Shown here piece after piece: positions 1 through 8,628 of a stretch of DNA of 64,000 nucleotides. Numbering within the stretch: position 1 is the first letter of the stretch; each line of letters opens with the position of its first letter. Origin of the DNA: CAZAPO01 sp044841755 (GTDB lineage Bacteria; Bacteroidota; Bacteroidia; Flavobacteriales; Flavobacteriaceae); the NCBI GenBank assembly GCA_044841755.1, contig JAXOFM010000004.1, positions 124,001 to 188,000 of the forward strand, in the 5' to 3' direction. Below the pieces are notes generated by a model, which worked only from the letters and a program-made list of their open reading frames with translations, was not told the DNA's origin and ran no database searches. Position numbers and translations under genes: made by a program.

Positions 1-467
1 TGGCTCCATAATATATTGCTTAAAGGCACAGCATCTGCAGCATATAAAGTATCAAGGCTAAAATCTTGTGCAATGCGCATTGCTAATTGGTAACGTTCGT
101 CACGTTTATCCCGATGCTGTCCCTTCTTATATTCCTTAAATCTCTGGTTCCAAACATCTGCAGATCTTGACTCAATTGCAATTTTAGTAGGTTTGAACTT
201 TTTGATATACTCTACTAATTCTGTGACTTCAGACTTCTTAGGTTCTTTTAGAACATCAATTTTATCATTTTCCTCAGTTTTTAAGGCATCTAAACCTGGA
301 TAATTAAAGTGGAAAGTGCCCACAACCAATACTTGTGCACGATCTTTAGGATAAAAATCAGTAGCTGTTTTTAAATCGTTGGTTGATTGATCATTATTTT
401 TAATTTGATTTTCTTGATTACAAGAAATGAAAAGACATGCAGTTATAAAAAGTAGAATTTTGCTCAT
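1..467 (-). CDS. DUF5694-like lipoprotein, 3' part cut by window edge
   Basis: An open frame runs leftwards from an ATG at 467 off the window, giving about 155 residues with no stop. It begins with a lipoprotein signal peptide ending in LFISC (Cys16), followed by an Asn-rich linker. A domain then starts with VLVVGTFHFNYPG and continues with KIAIESR and a YQLAMRIA helix, which resembles the DUF5694/TraB-like family; this is recognition by motif, not by search. The function is unknown. It lies 53 nt downstream of the O-methyltransferase on the same strand, so it may be the last gene of the kynurenine operon or separate. Confidence 0.7.
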   Translation of the reverse strand, partial: MSKILLFITACLFISCNQENQIKNNDQSTNDLKTATDFYPKDRAQVLVVGTFHFNYPGLDALKTEENDKIDVLKEPKKSEVTELVEYIKKFKPTKIAIESRSADVWNQRFKEYKKGQHRDKRDERYQLAMRIAQDFSLDTLYAADAVPLSNILWS

Positions 468-520
468 TAGTAATAGTGTTTTTATAAATGATGAGCAATT
501 AGCTTAAATGTTACAGTACT

Positions 521-1165
521 CTATTTTTTTCTGCTAATAGTAAGACCATCTCTAATCGGAAGTAATACGGTTTCAATTCTATCGTCCTCTTTTAGTAGTT
601 TATTGTATTCAATCAAAGCTGGAGTTGAGGTGTCTTCTTTTTTAAAAGTTGTTTGAAGTACTTTTCCACTCCATAACACATTGTCAGATAAGATAATTCC
701 ACCTGAATTAAGCTTATCTATTATTGCATGAAAGTAGTTCGTATAGTTTTCTTTATCGGCGTCAATGAAAACGAGATCAAATGAGTCCTCTATTTCTGGA
801 ATAATCTCTAAGGCATTTCCTAAATGTTGAATAATTTGATTTCCATAAGGAGATTTATTAAAATACTTTCTCTGAAAATCATAAAGTTCTTCATTAATAT
901 CTATAGTGTGTAGAGTTCCATCGCTACTCATTCCTTCAGCAAGACAAAGAGCAGAATAACCCGTATAGGTTCCAATTTCAAGAATAGTTTTCGGGTTGAT
1001 TAATTTGGAAATCATGCTAAGTACACGACCTTGAAAATGACCACTCAACATTCTAGGTTGAAGAATCTTTTGATAAGTTTCTCTATTTAATTGTTGTAAC
1101 AAATCTGGTTCATCCTGACTATGAGCCACTACGTAATCGTCTAATTCTTCAGGTATGAAGTTCAT
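521..1165 (-). CDS. Class I SAM-dependent O-methyltransferase (COMT/CCoAOMT type)
   Basis: This 214-residue protein has the layout of cation-dependent catechol or caffeoyl-CoA O-methyltransferases (Methyltransf_3). The SAM loop EIGTYTGY is at 63-70, the acidic strand FIDADK at 133-138 and SDNVLW at 160-165. Asp135, Asp161 and Asn162 match the metal ligands of the family. The gene starts one base after the stop of the ACMS decarboxylase gene, so it is almost certainly cotranscribed with the kynurenine genes. A link to 3-hydroxykynurenine or 3-hydroxyanthranilate, which carry an ortho-aminophenol, is inference only. The true substrate is not visible. Confidence 0.85.
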   Translation of the reverse strand: MNFIPEELDDYVVAHSQDEPDLLQQLNRETYQKILQPRMLSGHFQGRVLSMISKLINPKTILEIGTYTGYSALCLAEGMSSDGTLHTIDINEELYDFQRKYFNKSPYGNQIIQHLGNALEIIPEIEDSFDLVFIDADKENYTNYFHAIIDKLNSGGIILSDNVLWSGKVLQTTFKKEDTSTPALIEYNKLLKEDDRIETVLLPIRDGLTISRKK

Positions 1166-2251
1166 TTAAGATAAAATTCTGTTAATCATTTTTTGCTTTT
1201 CAGCTTCATTTTCTCCAAACAGCCATTGAATTACATTATCTTCCCACATTTCATCTTTTTCTTTTTCTGAAATGATTTTCTGTTCAATAGCTAAATCTAA
1301 AATTTTACCTGGATAAGATGATTGCACGTCACTTTCCATTTCACCTAGCGGATAAGGATCATCTAATCCTATTAATACTTGCTTTGATGTTTGATTTTTT
1401 ACCAATAATTCTAAGGAACCTGTGTCATGAACTAGTGTGTCAAAAAAGATGTTTTTATGACCAACAGCTTTTCTTGGATGTTCTTTACCTTCAAAAAGAT
1501 CTGGTCTTCCATCAAACCCTTGAATACGACGACCTAAATTCATTTGTGCTAACTGTCCGCCATGAGCAAAGCAAATACGCATATTTGGATACTTTTTATA
1601 ATATCCATTTAGTGTCAAGAAATGATATGCATCAGCGCACTGTGCAAGCATCCAAATAAGGTGAAATCTCCAAGATGTGTTTTCAAGTTTTATGAATTTT
1701 TCGCCATCATAAGGATGAATTTCTACAGCAAGATTGTATTTATTAGCTAGTTCAAAAATTGGCTCATTCTCTTCGTCGAAAATACAACGCCAAGTTCCTA
1801 TAGTGTCCATATAATGAGTAGGAAGGCATAATAAACGCATTCCTAAAACTTCTACGCAGCGTTCTATTTCCCAACAAGCACCACGAACAAATCCTGGATG
1901 TACCACAAACCCACAAGTAAATTTACTTGGATTTTCATGCTGAATTCGGGCATTAAAGTCATTTTGAAAACGAAGGGCTTGCTTCATTTCTTCAAGACGA
2001 AGACCATTACCATAAAGCTGTGATAGATTTAATACCACAGCATGATCTATATTGAAGCGATCCATCCACTCGAGTTTTTCGTTAAGGAAAAAGCTTGAAT
2101 CAGTTACAGGTCGTTTCCAGTCTTTTTGAAGCATGAATTTTTTGTCAGCATCAACCCAAAATATGCCTTTGTCCTTCATGAACTGAGGAATTTCCTCAGG
2201 ATAGGGAAGAAGGTGCGAATGACCGTTAATACGCAGTTTACGTTTTGTCAT
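1166..2251 (-). CDS. Amidohydrolase, 2-amino-3-carboxymuconate-6-semialdehyde decarboxylase (ACMSD)
   Basis: The 361-residue protein belongs to the amidohydrolase-2 (ACMSD) family. It has the metal-binding HxH at His11/His13, EIHPYDG in the middle, CFAHGG before the last third and GLDDPYP near the C-terminus carrying the last acidic ligand. Members decarboxylate the ring-cleavage product of 3-hydroxyanthranilate to 2-aminomuconate semialdehyde. The gene abuts the 3-hydroxyanthranilate dioxygenase gene with no spacer (its ATG follows that stop directly), which strongly supports the assignment. It is the functional counterpart of Pseudomonas nbaD. At about 360 residues it is slightly longer than the usual 330-340. 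Confidence 0.88.
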   Translation of the reverse strand: MTKRKLRINGHSHLLPYPEEIPQFMKDKGIFWVDADKKFMLQKDWKRPVTDSSFFLNEKLEWMDRFNIDHAVVLNLSQLYGNGLRLEEMKQALRFQNDFNARIQHENPSKFTCGFVVHPGFVRGACWEIERCVEVLGMRLLCLPTHYMDTIGTWRCIFDEENEPIFELANKYNLAVEIHPYDGEKFIKLENTSWRFHLIWMLAQCADAYHFLTLNGYYKKYPNMRICFAHGGQLAQMNLGRRIQGFDGRPDLFEGKEHPRKAVGHKNIFFDTLVHDTGSLELLVKNQTSKQVLIGLDDPYPLGEMESDVQSSYPGKILDLAIEQKIISEKEKDEMWEDNVIQWLFGENEAEKQKMINRILS

Positions 2252-2776
2252 TTATAATTTCTTAGGAGGTTCCATGACAGTTCCACATTCTTTACAAGTG
2301 CGTTTCTTTTTACTTCCATAGTACTTGTCAAAAATTGCTGGCATATCGGATTCTATATCGTCCAGTTTAAACTTTTTTCTATAAAGTTGGTTGTCGCAAT
2401 TTTCACAATACCACTCTAAAGCATCCTTCATTTTTTTCTTTCTAGGGTACTCAATTACCAAGCCAACAGTATTGGCTCCACGCTGAGGAGAATGAGGGAC
2501 TTTAGGAGGTAATAGATATATTTCTCCTTCTTTTATGTGAACATCTTCAGGTTTACCTTTGTTAATGATCTTTAAGACTATGTCTCCTTCAATTTGATAA
2601 AAGAACTCTGGAGTTTCGTTGTAATGATAGTCTTTTCTACTATTTGGACCACCAACAACCATGACAATAAAATCGCCATCTTTCCAAACACATTTATTAC
2701 CAACAGGTGGCTTTAACAGATGTCTGTTTTGGTCGATCCAATCTTTAAAATTTAGAGGTGATACTAGCTTGCCCAT
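2252..2776 (-). CDS. nbaC: 3-hydroxyanthranilate 3,4-dioxygenase
   Basis: A 174-residue cupin of the bacterial 3-hydroxyanthranilate dioxygenase type. It opens the aromatic ring of 3-hydroxyanthranilate with O2 to give 2-amino-3-carboxymuconate semialdehyde. The catalytic iron ligands are His51, Glu57 and His95, in the same spacing as characterised bacterial enzymes. A C-terminal rubredoxin-like site is formed by CxxC at 124/127 and CxxC at 161/164. It sits between the SDR gene and the ACMS decarboxylase gene in the kynurenine operon, 24 nt after the SDR stop. All expected metal residues are present, so function is very likely. Confidence 0.95.
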   Translation of the reverse strand: MGKLVSPLNFKDWIDQNRHLLKPPVGNKCVWKDGDFIVMVVGGPNSRKDYHYNETPEFFYQIEGDIVLKIINKGKPEDVHIKEGEIYLLPPKVPHSPQRGANTVGLVIEYPRKKKMKDALEWYCENCDNQLYRKKFKLDDIESDMPAIFDKYYGSKKKRTCKECGTVMEPPKKL

Positions 2777-2800
2777 ATTGTGAAGTTTAATATTATAAAG

Positions 2801-3583
2801 TTACAAAGATTTTGTGCGTCCTCCATCAACTGGAAGATTAATACCATTTATATAGCTGGCACATTCACTACACAGAAATACAATTGCGTTGGCAGTTTCT
2901 TCTGGTTTTGCAAAACGCTTTGCAGGAACTGAACTCATCATAGCATTGGTAGCTTCTTCGACAGATACTCCTGTTTTAACCGATTTGTTTTTTATGATCT
3001 CCGCTAATCGCTCTGTAGAAGTTGCTCCAGGTAATACATTATTCACTGTGATTCCATATTCTCCTAATTCATTAGCTAATGTCTTACTCCAATTAGCAAC
3101 AGCGCCTCTAATAGTATTGCTTACTCCTAAACCATCTAAAGGCTGTTTTACTGATGTGGAAATTACATTTACAATTCTTCCGAAGCACTGCGTTTTCATA
3201 AATGGAACTACCGTTTGTGCTAATACATGATTGCATTTTAAATGTTGTGTAAAAGCCTTTTCAAATTCATTAAGTTCAGCACCAAAAACAGGCCCACCCT
3301 TAGGTCCACCAGTATTATTTACCAAAATATGGAATCCTTGATTTTGAGATATATAGTCGGAAACCTTAATTCTCAAATCTTCTGGATTTGAAAAGTCAGC
3401 CACAATGTAATTATGGTTTCTATGCTGAGGTAATTCTGCAAGTGTCTGTTTTAATCGTTCCTCATTACGTGCTACTAATGTTACGTTAACACCTTCCTGA
3501 GCTAGTGCAATTGCAGTTGCTTTACCTATTCCTTGTGTGCTTCCGCAGACAAGTGCATTTTTATTATTTAGTTTTAAATCCAT
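2801..3583 (-). CDS. SDR-family oxidoreductase lacking the canonical YxxxK pair
   Basis: This 260-residue Rossmann protein has the short-chain dehydrogenase pattern: GSTQGIG at 14-20, LVNNTGG at 87-93 and the C-terminal GINLPVDGG. Where the catalytic YxxxK should lie (155-159) it reads SNTIR, so both Tyr and Lys are replaced. A known BKR-like SDR subgroup shares this lack of the standard tetrad. The gene overlaps the GNAT gene by one base and lies inside the kynurenine operon, so a role there is likely. The reaction, if any, cannot be named. Neighbouring enzymes already account for the pathway steps. Confidence 0.85.
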   Translation of the reverse strand: MDLKLNNKNALVCGSTQGIGKATAIALAQEGVNVTLVARNEERLKQTLAELPQHRNHNYIVADFSNPEDLRIKVSDYISQNQGFHILVNNTGGPKGGPVFGAELNEFEKAFTQHLKCNHVLAQTVVPFMKTQCFGRIVNVISTSVKQPLDGLGVSNTIRGAVANWSKTLANELGEYGITVNNVLPGATSTERLAEIIKNKSVKTGVSVEEATNAMMSSVPAKRFAKPEETANAIVFLCSECASYINGINLPVDGGRTKSL

Positions 3584-4023
3584 TATTGATATATTTCTTT
3601 TGCGCGATCGCTCATTTTTTCCATAAGCATCGAAGGGTTTTTAATTGGTTCGAATCCAAATTGCTCATAAAGACCATGGGTATCACGTGTAGCCAAAAAC
3701 CATTTGTCTACCTTTTTTATGGACTCATGTTCCATGATGTTTTTAATTAATAATTTTCCTAAACCACGACTTTGGTAAGCATCAATTACAAAAACATCAA
3801 GAATGTAGGCGAAAAACACAAAATCTGTCATTACTCTGGTAAATGCTATTTGATTACCATTGTGGAATAAGCCAAAATTTAAAGTGCTTTCTACTGCCTT
3901 TTTTTGTTCCTCAAAAGTTCTTTTATTTCCCCAATAGCTGTTATGAATATAGTTATAGATAAGCTCCATATCCATATCTTTTGGATTGGTAGAAAAGTAT
4001 ATATCTTTTTGAATTTCGATCAT
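3583..4023 (-). CDS. GNAT-family N-acetyltransferase
   Basis: A 146-residue GCN5-related acetyltransferase. The acetyl-CoA binding motif is VIDAYQSRGLGKLLI with the QxRGLG loop at about 84-89, and the fold ends with the usual FGFEPI loop. It shares one base with the following SDR gene (stop and start overlap at 3583) and lies 5 nt after the dehydrogenase gene, so it is translated with the kynurenine operon. The acceptor is unknown. Acetylation of an amino intermediate of the pathway is a possibility suggested only by position. Confidence 0.82.
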   Translation of the reverse strand: MIEIQKDIYFSTNPKDMDMELIYNYIHNSYWGNKRTFEEQKKAVESTLNFGLFHNGNQIAFTRVMTDFVFFAYILDVFVIDAYQSRGLGKLLIKNIMEHESIKKVDKWFLATRDTHGLYEQFGFEPIKNPSMLMEKMSDRAKEIYQ

Positions 4024-4028
4024 GTAAT

Positions 4029-5468
4029 TTAATACTTAATACACACATTTTTAGGTTCTGTAAAGAAACGAAGTGCTTCAAAACCGCCTTCACGACCAAC
4101 ACCTGAATCTTTAACACCACCGAAGGGAGTACGAAGATCACGCATTAACCAGGTGTTTACCCAAACAATTCCAGCTTGTAACAGCTTTGTCATTCGCATG
4201 GTTCGTTTAAGATTGTTTGTCCATAAAGTGGCTGATAAACCATACTTCACTTTATTAGCTATCTTAATTACTTCTTCCTCTGATTTGAAAGGCATTATTG
4301 TTACAACTGGACCAAATATCTCTTCTTGATTTACGCGACATTCATCCGTTGAAACTTCTATGATAGTTGGTTCCATATAGTAGCCATTTTCATAATCTTC
4401 GATGATTAATTGATTTCCACCATAAAGTATTTTTCCGCCTTCTTCTTTGGCAATATCTACATAACTCAGTACTTTTTCTAAGTGTGACTTGGAGACTAAT
4501 GCTCCTACTGTAGTGTCTGGCTTAGAAGGATGCCCAACTTTTTGTTTAGAAACAAGTTCTACAAAATCTTTTTTGAATTGCTCATAAATAGAAGATTCAA
4601 CAAAAATGCGACTTCCACATAAGCATACCTGACCTTGATTGGCAAATGATGAACGCACTGTTGTATTCAACATTTCGTCATAATCACAATCTGCGAAAAT
4701 GATGTTAGGGTTTTTTCCACCTAATTCCAATGATAATTTCTTGAACATTGGTGCTGCTGTTCTGGCAATGTGAGCTCCAGTAGCTGTTCCACCAGTAAAT
4801 GAAATGGCTTTAATATCTGGATGTTCTACAATTGCTTGACCAGTCGTTGTACCTAATCCATGAACAATATTTAATACGCCTTGAGGCAATCCAGCTTCGG
4901 TACAAATTTCGCCTAACAAATATGCGGTCATTGGCGTTACTTCACTTGGTTTTGCAACTACACAATTTCCTGCAGCAATAGCTGGAGCAATTTTCCATGT
5001 AAATAAGTAGAGTGGGAGGTTCCAAGGTGAAATACAACCGACTACTCCTATTGGTTGACGTAAAGTGTAATTAATTGCACTTTGACCAACACTTTCATGA
5101 CTTTCACTTGCAAATTGAGTGATGGCATTTGCAAAAAAACGAAAGTTACTTGAAGCCCTAGGAATATCAACAGCTTTAGCTAACCAAATAGGCTTACCAT
5201 TGTCTTTGCTTTCAGCTTCTGCTAATAAATCTATTTTTGATTCTATTAATTCTGAAATACGAAGCATTATCCTACTGCGCTCCTCGAAAGAAGTTTCACT
5301 CCATTGCTTAAAAGTAGATTTAGCACTTTTATACGCTTTAGCCACATCTTCCTTAGTAGAATTAGGAATTTGCCCATAAACTTCACCATTTGCAGGACAA
5401 TAATTGTCTATCCAATTATCTTGAATTGGATTTACATCTTGACCGTTTATATAATTTTGAATGTTCAT
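4029..5468 (-). CDS. Aldehyde dehydrogenase, probable 2-aminomuconate 6-semialdehyde dehydrogenase
   Basis: A 479-residue NAD(P)-dependent aldehyde dehydrogenase of normal length. It shows the oxyanion region SPWNLPLY at 147-154, SFTGGT at 223-228, the general base Glu248 in LELGGKNPN and the nucleophile Cys282 in FANQGQVC. The AMSDH/HMSDH subfamily fits the context. The preceding gene product (ACMSD) makes 2-aminomuconate semialdehyde, and the next gene upstream encodes a RidA-type deaminase for the oxidised product. It counts as the functional counterpart of nbaE. 2-hydroxymuconic semialdehyde is the main alternative substrate. Confidence 0.88.
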   Translation of the reverse strand: MNIQNYINGQDVNPIQDNWIDNYCPANGEVYGQIPNSTKEDVAKAYKSAKSTFKQWSETSFEERSRIMLRISELIESKIDLLAEAESKDNGKPIWLAKAVDIPRASSNFRFFANAITQFASESHESVGQSAINYTLRQPIGVVGCISPWNLPLYLFTWKIAPAIAAGNCVVAKPSEVTPMTAYLLGEICTEAGLPQGVLNIVHGLGTTTGQAIVEHPDIKAISFTGGTATGAHIARTAAPMFKKLSLELGGKNPNIIFADCDYDEMLNTTVRSSFANQGQVCLCGSRIFVESSIYEQFKKDFVELVSKQKVGHPSKPDTTVGALVSKSHLEKVLSYVDIAKEEGGKILYGGNQLIIEDYENGYYMEPTIIEVSTDECRVNQEEIFGPVVTIMPFKSEEEVIKIANKVKYGLSATLWTNNLKRTMRMTKLLQAGIVWVNTWLMRDLRTPFGGVKDSGVGREGGFEALRFFTEPKNVCIKY

Positions 5469-5476
5469 TTCAGTTT

Positions 5477-5881
5477 TTACTCCGGTTTATAAGCCATTAC
5501 TTTTATCTCAACAACTAAATCTGGATGTGGTAATTGGTGTACTGCAACTGTGGTTCGTGCGGGACCAGTTTCTGCATTAAAAAATTCGGCGTAAGCTTTA
5601 TTATATCCTGCAAAATCGTTCATATTTACAAGAAAAGAAGTGACATCTACCACATCACTCATAGAGGCTCCAGCTTTTATAAGGTTTCTTTCAATATTGG
5701 TTAAAACTTCTCTAGTCTGCTTAATAATGTCTAATCGTTTGGTACCCATTTCATCAATAATTTCTACTCCAGCAATGGTGTTGTCTGGTCGTCTGGAACT
5801 TGTTCCTGAAACGAATATAAAATCTCCTGCTCTTTTGGTATGGGGGTAGGCACCTCTTGGTGTTACTTTTTTTTCACTCAT
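5477..5881 (-). CDS. RidA-family protein, probable 2-aminomuconate deaminase
   Basis: A 134-residue YjgF/YER057c/UK114 protein. The family signature is near the C-terminus: GPARTTVAV with the conserved Arg109, and VVEI with Glu125. RidA members hydrolyse enamines and imines. A branch encoded next to AMSDH genes deaminates 2-aminomuconate to 4-oxalocrotonate. Here it lies 8 nt before the semialdehyde dehydrogenase gene and 11 nt after the kynurenine monooxygenase gene, so that reaction is the best guess. A generic imine deaminase cannot be excluded from sequence alone. Confidence 0.85.
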   Translation of the reverse strand: MSEKKVTPRGAYPHTKRAGDFIFVSGTSSRRPDNTIAGVEIIDEMGTKRLDIIKQTREVLTNIERNLIKAGASMSDVVDVTSFLVNMNDFAGYNKAYAEFFNAETGPARTTVAVHQLPHPDLVVEIKVMAYKPE

Positions 5882-5892
5882 AAGTACAAAAT

Positions 5893-7296
5893 TTAATGTC
5901 GCATAGTGCGAGCTACTTTATCGTCATCTAATATTTCATTAGTTGCTTCTTTTACTTTTTTCAGAACTTCCTTTAAGTCATCATTTAAATTCAATTCATT
6001 ATCATCGATCATGTTCAATATAGCTTTGTCTTGCGCACGACCTCTTACCATAGCTTCATTATAGCCTATATCTTCATTAAAGGTTACGAGGGAATATTTT
6101 GAAGAATATTCCTCAGGGAATTGCTCTTCTAAAGCCATTTCTAATTTACGTTTCTCTTGAAATATTTCGCTAGCAACATGGTCTTTCATTTCATGGAAAT
6201 TATCTATAGCTAAATCTGCGATGGCATCGGTATCTTTTTTACGCGACTGTTCATATGCTTTGAAAGTTGCTTCCCAATCTCCTTGATGCTTTTCAAGGAA
6301 TTTATCGAATTCTACTACATCTTCAAATGATGCATTCATTCCTTGACCATAAAATGGTACAATAGCATGAGCAGCATCCCCCATGAGTAATGTATTACCT
6401 TTATAGTGCCATGGCGAACATTTAACTGTACCTAAGGCTGAGGTTGGATTTTCAAAGAAATCTTCAACTAAATTTGGCATTAAATCAAGTGCATCAGGGA
6501 ACTCTTTTTGAAAGAATTCGGTAACTATTTCGGGAGTAGTAAGATTATTAAAATTGTACTCACCATCGTTATAACTTAAGAACAGTGTAACGGTAAAACT
6601 TCCATCTAAATTTGGTAAGGCAATGATCATAAAATCTCCTCGCGGCCAAATATGTAATGCGTTTTTATAGGTTTTGAAATCTCCATCTTCGGTAGGAAGA
6701 ATACTTAATTCTTTATATCCATGCGTAAGAAAGTTTTGCGAAAAACTAAATAAAAACTTTTTACCTAAATAATAGCTTTTGCGCATTGCTGAACCAGCAC
6801 CATCAGTGCCAATAATGATATCGGCATCTTCAATGAATTCCTTTTTTGAGTCGTAATTGTAAAAAGATGCTGTCGTTTTTTCAAAGTCAACAGCTGTGCA
6901 TTTTCTATTGAAATGAATAGAGACATTATCAAGTTTTTCGGCTTCAGTCATCAATAGTCCCGTTAAATCACCTCTCGAAATAGAATTAATGTATTCATGA
7001 CTCCTTCCACTATAGTTGGATAAAAAAGTGTTTCCTTCTTTATCATGGATCATTCTTCCATTCATAGGAATGCAAAGTGGTTCAACTTTATCTTGAATAC
7101 CTACCATTCTCATGGCTTTTATGCCACGATCTGAAAAAGCAAGGTTGATGGATCTTCCTGCACTAATATCTTCCGTCCGAAGGTCCGGACGTTGCTCATA
7201 TACGTTTACATTGTAACCTCTTTGACCTAAGCGAAGTGCTAGTAATGATCCGCAAAGTCCTGCACCAAGAATGAGAACATTTTCTTTATTCTTCAT
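5893..7296 (-). CDS. kmo: Kynurenine 3-monooxygenase
   Basis: A 467-residue FAD-dependent hydroxylase that would convert L-kynurenine to 3-hydroxykynurenine using NADPH and O2. The FAD GxGxxG box is at 11-16, and a second flavin motif GDAAHAIVPFYGQGMN lies near residues 305-320, with the FYGQG stretch typical of KMO. There is no C-terminal membrane helix, unlike mitochondrial KMO; the end is acidic and soluble, as in bacterial forms. Its ATG lies inside the end of the kynureninase gene (11-nt overlap), indicating translational coupling. Confidence 0.94.
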   Translation of the reverse strand: MKNKENVLILGAGLCGSLLALRLGQRGYNVNVYEQRPDLRTEDISAGRSINLAFSDRGIKAMRMVGIQDKVEPLCIPMNGRMIHDKEGNTFLSNYSGRSHEYINSISRGDLTGLLMTEAEKLDNVSIHFNRKCTAVDFEKTTASFYNYDSKKEFIEDADIIIGTDGAGSAMRKSYYLGKKFLFSFSQNFLTHGYKELSILPTEDGDFKTYKNALHIWPRGDFMIIALPNLDGSFTVTLFLSYNDGEYNFNNLTTPEIVTEFFQKEFPDALDLMPNLVEDFFENPTSALGTVKCSPWHYKGNTLLMGDAAHAIVPFYGQGMNASFEDVVEFDKFLEKHQGDWEATFKAYEQSRKKDTDAIADLAIDNFHEMKDHVASEIFQEKRKLEMALEEQFPEEYSSKYSLVTFNEDIGYNEAMVRGRAQDKAILNMIDDNELNLNDDLKEVLKKVKEATNEILDDDKVARTMRH

Positions 7297-8560
7297 TTAA
7301 AATATCTTTTAATTTTTCTACCATCAGGTATACGTCCTCAAAACTATTATACAACGGAACTGGAGCACAACGTATCACATCAGGTTCTCTCCAATCAGTT
7401 ATGATATTGACATTCATAAGCTTTTGATGTAACGACTTATCGGCATCCTTAACTTGAATTGATAATTGACATCCTCGTTCTTCTGGATTAGATGGAGTGA
7501 TAATTTTTATTTTATCATTATTTATTTGATCGATTAGATACTCAAAATAACCAGTAAGCTTTAGCGACTTTTCTCTCAATGCATCCATACCAACTTCATT
7601 AAACATATCTAAAGAAGCTTTTATCGCTGCCATAGATAGAATGGGTGGATTACTTAATTGCCAACCCTCGGCTCCAGGTATTACATCAAGAGGTTGACGC
7701 ATATTAAATCTTGTGGATTTGTTGTGACTCCACCAGCCGGCAAAACGCTTCAATTCTTTATTATGAGCATGTTTTTCATGAACAAATAACCCAGCTAAAC
7801 TTCCTGGTCCTGAATTCAAATATTTGTAAGTACACCATGCTCCAAAATCTATGTTCGAATCATGAAGGTTAGGTTGAATATTTCCGGCACCATGTGCGAG
7901 ATCAATTCCAACCATACAACCTTTAGCATGACCTAATTCTGCTATTTTTTTTAAATCGAATACTTGTCCTGTATAATAGTTTACTCCACCAATAAGTAAC
8001 ATAGCAATTTCATCCCCTTGTGCCTCTAAAATGGCCTCTAAGTCTTCTATATGAAGTAATTCTTCTCCAGCTCTTGGTTTCCATTCTATAAGACTTTCGT
8101 TAGCATCAAAACCATGAAATTCTAATTGGGTTTGTACCGCATAACGATCAGAAGGGAAAGCATCACTTTCAATGACAATTTTATATTTGGTTTTTGTTGG
8201 TTGATAAAACGAAACCATTAGCAAGTGAAGATTAGTGGTGAGTGTGTTCATGATTACCACTTCAATTGGTTTTGCACCAACAATTTTTGCCATTGATTCG
8301 GTAAGGAACTCATGATATGGCATCCAAGGATTTTTAGCTTCGAAATGTCCTTCAACACCAAAATTTGCCCAATCATCAAGCTCTTGTTGAATATACTGTT
8401 GCGTAGATTTTGGCTGAAGCCCTAACGAATTACCGGTAAAGTATAACCATTCGTTGCCATTTTCATCTTTTGGGATATGAAATTTATCTCTATAATCAGC
8501 TAATGGGTCTGTTGCGTCTTGCTGTTTTGCATAGTCTAGACCTAATCTGTAATTGGACAA
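7286..8560 (-). CDS. kynU: Kynureninase, TTG start
   Basis: A 424-residue PLP enzyme of fold type I. It cleaves 3-hydroxykynurenine (or kynurenine) to 3-hydroxyanthranilate (or anthranilate) and alanine. The N-terminal FTGNSLGLQP, the GIDLAHGAGN strand carrying the PLP Asp, and the Schiff-base Lys246 in CTYKYLNSGPGS are all typical. The first gene of the operon starts with TTG at 8560; no in-frame ATG exists between it and the promoter box at 8584-8591, and the protein start matches the family. It feeds the ring-cleavage enzymes encoded downstream. Confidence 0.94.
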   Translation of the reverse strand: MSNYRLGLDYAKQQDATDPLADYRDKFHIPKDENGNEWLYFTGNSLGLQPKSTQQYIQQELDDWANFGVEGHFEAKNPWMPYHEFLTESMAKIVGAKPIEVVIMNTLTTNLHLLMVSFYQPTKTKYKIVIESDAFPSDRYAVQTQLEFHGFDANESLIEWKPRAGEELLHIEDLEAILEAQGDEIAMLLIGGVNYYTGQVFDLKKIAELGHAKGCMVGIDLAHGAGNIQPNLHDSNIDFGAWCTYKYLNSGPGSLAGLFVHEKHAHNKELKRFAGWWSHNKSTRFNMRQPLDVIPGAEGWQLSNPPILSMAAIKASLDMFNEVGMDALREKSLKLTGYFEYLIDQINNDKIKIITPSNPEERGCQLSIQVKDADKSLHQKLMNVNIITDWREPDVIRCAPVPLYNSFEDVYLMVEKLKDILNEE

Positions 8561-8583
8561 TGCGGTTGTTTTTTGAGTTCTCT

Positions 8584-8591
8584 CAAAAATA
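8584..8591 (-). promoter_or_regulatory. Promoter -7 box of the kynurenine operon
   Basis: On the minus strand the sequence reads TATTTTTG, an exact match to the Bacteroidota -7 consensus TAnnTTTG, 24 nt before the TTG start of kynU. No clear -33 TTG is seen at the usual distance. This would be the promoter of the operon running to at least 521. Confidence 0.6.
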
Positions 8592-8628
8592 GAAAAAATG
8601 AATGATAATTAAGTTGGCAGAACTGTAA

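Noticed and set aside
3953..4141. A 62-residue minus-strand frame spanning the end of the aldehyde dehydrogenase and the start of the GNAT gene
   Set aside because: Both flanking genes are intact and well supported; the frame is accidental and does not represent a split gene.
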